8,978 bases of DNA from an uncultured Ruminococcus sp. (lineage in GTDB: Bacteria > Bacillota > Clostridia > UBA1212 > UBA1255): positions 1 to 8,978 of the forward strand of contig CACZOW010000020.1 in NCBI GenBank assembly GCA_902782885.1, read 5' to 3'. The position numbers were made by a program, and so were the translations under genes. Shown piece after piece: positions 6,982 to 8,978 of this stretch. The notes below the pieces were generated by a model, which was given only the letters and a program-made list of their open reading frames with translations, had not been told where the DNA came from and searched no databases. The stretch's first letter is position 1, and the number at the start of each line of letters is the position of its first letter.

Positions 6982-6992
6982 TGAAGTTTTTT
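6972..6992 (+). terminator. Short weak hairpin with T-run after gene A copy 2
   Basis: CTTCA (6972-6976) pairs with TGAAG (6982-6986) around a 5-nt loop and is followed by six T residues (6987-6992). The stem is short and includes the stop codon region, so it would be weak. It differs completely from the terminator after copy 1. Confidence 0.35.
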
Positions 6993-7059
6993 GGCGCAAA
7001 AGTGACTGTTTTTTGTAGGATTACCTGACAGATCGCTTTATTAGTCATATTAAAATCGA

Positions 7060-7107
7060 ATGCACACATCATTTTGAGAAAATCAGGATGACATGTGCAT
7101 CTTTTTT
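7060..7107 (+). terminator. Hairpin plus T-run upstream of the recombinase start (copy 2)
   Basis: ATGCACA (7060-7066) pairs with TGTGCAT (7094-7100) and TCAT (7069-7072) with ATGA (7088-7091), with two mismatched pairs between. Six T residues follow (7102-7107), then the SD GAGGAGG (7108-7114). The loop is identical to copy 1, and the one arm change relative to copy 1 weakens the stem slightly. Confidence 0.55.
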
Positions 7108-7179
7108 GAGGAGGTAAATATGAAAAAACTGCTCCTGGAAAAAACTGAAATGGTCACTTTCAGGGAAGGTTGTGAACGC
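7060..7179 (+). repeat. Direct repeat: hairpin plus recombinase start, copy 2
   Basis: Gap-free partner of 372-491 (about 86% identity). Unlike copy 1, recognisable recombinase coding sequence continues past the end of the repeat. Confidence 0.8.
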
Positions 7180-7287
7180 TACCTGAATGACTGTAGAACC
7201 AGGAATTTAAGAGAGGGAACGATAGGACATTACCTACAAATTACACTTTTCCATGAATTTTCCGTCAATTTTCCGCACTTTTCCTGA
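7120..7287 (+). pseudogene. Tyrosine recombinase N-terminal fragment, copy 2
   Basis: ATG at 7120 has a strong SD (GAGGAGG, 7108-7114, 5 nt away). The 55-residue product contains VTFREGCERYLNDCRTRNLREGTIGHYLQ, the pattern of the N-terminal SAM-like DNA-binding domain of tyrosine recombinases (phage integrase family). It ends at a TGA at 7285-7287 after ITLFHEFSVNFPHFS, which may be the true continuation of the second helix or unrelated sequence. The catalytic domain, normally another ~250-300 residues, is absent; the GH32 promoter starts 15 bp later. This is a remnant integrase rather than an active one. It could still bind DNA arm sites as a short peptide, but nothing in the sequence shows that. 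Confidence 0.65.
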
Positions 7288-7301
7288 ATAGTGCTGAGAG
7301 C

Positions 7302-7330
7302 TTGAAAACCCACAGCTTCTGTGATAAAGT
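7302..7330 (+). promoter_or_regulatory. Sigma-A-like promoter of the GH32 gene
   Basis: TTGAAA (7302-7307, 5 of 6 to consensus) and TAAAGT (7325-7330, 4 of 6) are separated by 17 nt. Transcription would start near 7337, about 29 nt before the ATG at 7366. It lies right after the recombinase fragment. Confidence 0.55.
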
Positions 7331-7365
7331 ACTTTTCGGAAACAGGTGACGGCGGGAGGCGCGGC

Positions 7366-8262
7366 ATGCTTACAAACAATTCTCTGAAATATCACTTTCA
7401 TCCGGCAAAAGGGTGGATCCACGATCCAAACGGACTGTCGTATTTCAAAGGAAAGTATCATATTTTTTACCAGCACCAGCCTGACGTAGAATATCCGTGC
7501 AGTACGGCGATCTGGGGCCACGCGGTCACTGAAGATTTCAGGGATTACGAGGAGTTGCCCCCGGCGCTCGTCAACGACCGACCGTATGACCGGCTCGGTG
7601 TCTGGTCGGGTACGGCAATCGAGTACGGGGGAATGCTGTATGCTTTTTATGCCTCGGTTACGGAACAGGGACGTCAGACGATCAGTGTTGCCCGCTCGGA
7701 AGATGGCGTTCATTTTGAAAAATACGCCGGGAACCCGGTCATCTCCGAGCATCCGGCAGAAACGGGAAACAATTTCCGCGACCCTGCCGTTATGAAAGAC
7801 GGGGACAGAGTATATATGGTCGTTGCCTCCGCGGACACGGACAGGCATTCGGGCACGCTGCTGCTTTACGTTTCCGTTGACACCGGAAACGGCCATTACT
7901 TCGAAGTGCTTTACGGTAATTTTGACGGTCTGAGGTTCACTCCCGAGATCGTGTCGCACTTCCAGAAGGGGCCGGATGAATACGCCGGGCAGCTCTTCCG
8001 GGCGCCGGACGGGCGGGCAATACTTATGTCCTGGATCCCCGGCTGGCAATATCAGCCTAAACAGAAGTGCATTGGCTGCCTGTCTCTGCCGCTGGAACTG
8101 ACGGTTGACAACGCCTCCCGGGAGATAGTTGCTTACCCGATCGCCGAAGTTCGCGATCTTGTCAGCGCGGACGGCACTGTAAACGACGCTTACGTTAAAG
8201 AGACGTACGTAGACAGGGGCAGGGAAGTTTATATCGAGCTGACTTCTGTTCCGGATCCGTGA
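7366..8262 (+). CDS. GH32 glycosidase (levanase/sucrase type), internally deleted and C-terminally truncated
   Basis: Start chosen at 7366 because GGGAGG (7354-7359) lies 6 nt upstream; a GTG at 7321 is in frame but sits in the promoter. The 298-residue product begins like GH32 beta-fructosidases: HFHPAKGWIHDPNG (10-23) holds the nucleophile Asp20, WGHAVTEDF at 50-58, WSGTAI at 80-85, and NNFRDPAVM (135-143) holds Asp139 of the RDP motif. Then LLLYVS (165-170) runs straight into VDTGNGHYFEVLYGNFDG. In the family, about 40 residues lie between these parts and contain the ECPD motif with the acid/base Glu; no such motif exists here. The blade SWIPGWQYQPKQKCIGCLSLPLELTV (222-247) is present. The C-terminal beta-sandwich is missing: the frame stops 39 bp before gene A copy 3. 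No signal peptide, so cytoplasmic. Substrate would be sucrose or fructo-oligosaccharide, but activity is probably lost. Confidence 0.85.
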   Translation: MLTNNSLKYHFHPAKGWIHDPNGLSYFKGKYHIFYQHQPDVEYPCSTAIWGHAVTEDFRDYEELPPALVNDRPYDRLGVWSGTAIEYGGMLYAFYASVTEQGRQTISVARSEDGVHFEKYAGNPVISEHPAETGNNFRDPAVMKDGDRVYMVVASADTDRHSGTLLLYVSVDTGNGHYFEVLYGNFDGLRFTPEIVSHFQKGPDEYAGQLFRAPDGRAILMSWIPGWQYQPKQKCIGCLSLPLELTVDNASREIVAYPIAEVRDLVSADGTVNDAYVKETYVDRGREVYIELTSVPDP

Positions 8263-8270
8263 AGGACCTT

Positions 8271-8313
8271 ACGGCGACAACGTAACGGCAGAGCATCAAT
8301 ATACCGTCGCCGT
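8271..8313. repeat. 8-bp inverted repeat at the left edge of gene A copy 3
   Basis: ACGGCGAC (8271-8278) and GTCGCCGT (8306-8313) are perfect reverse complements separated by 27 nt. The right arm lies inside the gene A core, the left arm in the DNA after the GH32 stop. Short arms like this flank crossover sites of tyrosine recombinases, but with GC-rich repeats chance is possible. Confidence 0.35.
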
Positions 8314-8335
8314 TGCCGTCGCGGTGGAAGAGGCA
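8302..8335 (+). repeat. Gene A 3' end, copy 3 (minimal core)
   Basis: A 34-bp segment matches gene A at 196-229 with three mismatches, and copy 2 up to GTGGAAGA (two mismatches). It shares the 17-bp core GCCGTCGCGGTGGAAGA with copy 2 and 15 bp GCGGTGGAAGAGGCA with copy 1. Read in gene A's frame it gives TVAVAVAVEEA and then VKKLHF, so the similarity to the protein end is real. No hairpin and no recombinase start follow. It is a candidate attachment-site core. Confidence 0.7.
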
Positions 8336-8364
8336 GTGAAAAAACTTCATTTTCCGCAAAAAAA

Positions 8365-8373
8365 TGCTATAAT
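8365..8373 (+). promoter_or_regulatory. Extended -10 promoter of the URO-D-like gene
   Basis: TGCTATAAT (8365-8373) is a perfect -10 with the TG extension. At the usual distance there is only a poor -35 (around 8345-8351, TTCATT-like), which fits an extended -10 promoter. Transcription would start near 8380, immediately before the AGGAGG SD (8382-8387), leaving a very short leader. The promoter lies about 30 bp after gene A copy 3. Confidence 0.6.
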
Positions 8374-8396
8374 TGACAATAAGGAGGTGTGTCCAA

Positions 8397-8978
8397 ATGT
8401 CAGATCTGATCCAGGCGATACGTATGGAACACCCGGATACGATCCCGGTATCTCTGTTCATATTGCCGGCCGCATGGCTGAAATACGGCGAAGAACTGCA
8501 GCGGCTGGTCGACCAGTATCCGCAATTCTTCGGCGGGATGAAAAAAGACCTTTCCCGGATCCTTGACGAAATGCCGGCCAGTTACCGCAAGGGCATTTAC
8601 GTTGACGAATGGAACTGCGAGTGGCACAACGAACACGCCGGAAACGAGGCTATCGTCGTAGGTCATCCCGTTAAGTCGGAGGAGGAAGTTTTTGACCTTA
8701 AGATCCCGGCCTGCCGCGACGGGCGGCTGCCTCACGGATTCATGTATCTGCGCCTTCTTGACCTGTGCGGTTTCGAAAATGTGATGATCTGGTTCGCCGA
8801 AGAGGGCAAAACGATCGAAACGCTGATCGATAAAGTGCTGGAATACAACCTCTATCAAGTGGCGGCGGTTCTGCCCCGCATGGGTCCGATGATAAGCTTC
8901 GGAGACGATCTGGGTACCCAAACGGGACTGGCCATCGGAGCGGAACGCTGGCGTAAATATTTAAAGCCCTGCTTCCGC
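8397..8978 (+). CDS. Uroporphyrinogen decarboxylase-like (URO-D superfamily) protein, 3' end outside window
   Basis: ATG at 8397 follows a perfect SD (AAGGAGGTG, AGGAGG at 8382-8387, 9 nt away); 194 codons are present and the frame runs off the right edge. It opens with MSDLIQAIRMEHPDTIPVSLFILPAAWLKYG, the usual RV.G..PDR.Pv position of the URO-D TIM barrel. It continues with IYVDEWNCEWHNEHAGNEAIVVGHPVKS (about 68-95), typical of the URO-D-like proteins related to corrinoid methyltransferases MtaA/MtbA rather than of haem-pathway HemE. FGDDLGTQTGLAIGAERWRKYLKP (168-191) is the substrate-side loop of the same group. The C-terminal metal-binding Cys/His region of the MtaA type, if present, lies beyond the window, so the reaction (cobalamin-dependent methyl transfer or an unknown role) cannot be decided. 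No corrinoid protein gene is seen nearby. Confidence 0.85.
   Translation, partial: MSDLIQAIRMEHPDTIPVSLFILPAAWLKYGEELQRLVDQYPQFFGGMKKDLSRILDEMPASYRKGIYVDEWNCEWHNEHAGNEAIVVGHPVKSEEEVFDLKIPACRDGRLPHGFMYLRLLDLCGFENVMIWFAEEGKTIETLIDKVLEYNLYQVAAVLPRMGPMISFGDDLGTQTGLAIGAERWRKYLKPCFR

Noticed and set aside
6703..6999. 98-codon minus-strand frame across the second gene A copy
   Set aside because: It spans the inverted repeat and the reverse of gene A; codon constraint lies on the plus strand.
7234..8049. 271-codon open frame on the minus strand opposite the GH32 gene
   Set aside because: It has no recognisable domain or good start site, and the plus strand clearly encodes GH32 motifs; it is a shadow frame.
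8400..8921. 173-codon open frame on the minus strand opposite the URO-D gene
   Set aside because: It is antisense to a gene with a perfect SD and family motifs, and has no RBS or domain of its own.
1..8978. CRISPR array or insertion sequence
   Set aside because: The repeats are two or three dispersed copies with kilobase spacing, not regular short repeats, and no transposase motif or flanking target duplication was seen.

Overview
The window looks like an accessory island from a Bacillota (Clostridia-like) genome of roughly balanced GC content. This rests on strong AGGAGG-type ribosome binding sites, sigma-A-like promoters, an ECF sigma factor ending in the clostridial-style 'LRDHLLKEGYEL', and an N-terminal 'SGISEKMIGEA' segment like those on clostridial membrane partners of such sigma factors. 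The organism call is inference; no rRNA or tRNA is present.

Layout. (i) 1-274: 3' end of an unrecognised protein gene, here called gene A, followed by a two-tier hairpin terminator. (ii) 371-491: a second hairpin with a T-run, then a good RBS and the first ~20 codons of a tyrosine recombinase, broken off. (iii) 539-6384, minus strand: a two-gene operon, an ECF sigma factor overlapping by 4 bp a 1759-residue membrane-anchored alpha-2-macroglobulin-like protein whose cytoplasmic N-terminus looks like a sigma-partner (anti-sigma) segment. (iv) 6385-6802: promoter region of that operon, an inverted-repeat operator candidate, and a partial inverted copy of the segment at 331-392. (v) 6803-7287: a second copy of the gene A 3' end (166 bp, ~96% identical), the hairpin and the recombinase start. 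(vi) 7366-8262: a GH32 (levanase/sucrase-type) glycosidase with its own promoter, but missing the segment carrying the acid/base glutamate and its C-terminal beta-sandwich. (vii) 8302-8335: a third, minimal copy of the gene A 3' end. (viii) 8397-8978: the start of a uroporphyrinogen-decarboxylase-like (URO-D superfamily) protein running off the window, with an extended -10 promoter and a strong RBS.

The unifying theme is a repeated junction module: gene A 3' end, hairpin, recombinase start. It appears three times in shrinking form, with unrelated cargo between copies (sigma/A2M operon, GH32 gene, URO-D gene). The simplest reading is repeated integration of related elements into the 3' end of gene A, which acts as a protein-coding attachment site, followed by loss of the recombinases and retention of cargo. 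That is inference; the repeats themselves are directly visible.

Functionally the only self-contained system is the sigma/A2M pair. It is predicted to carry a signal from a large cell-surface macroglobulin-like protein, which lacks the thioester motif, to a cytoplasmic sigma factor. The GH32 and URO-D proteins are metabolic cargo with no visible functional link to it.
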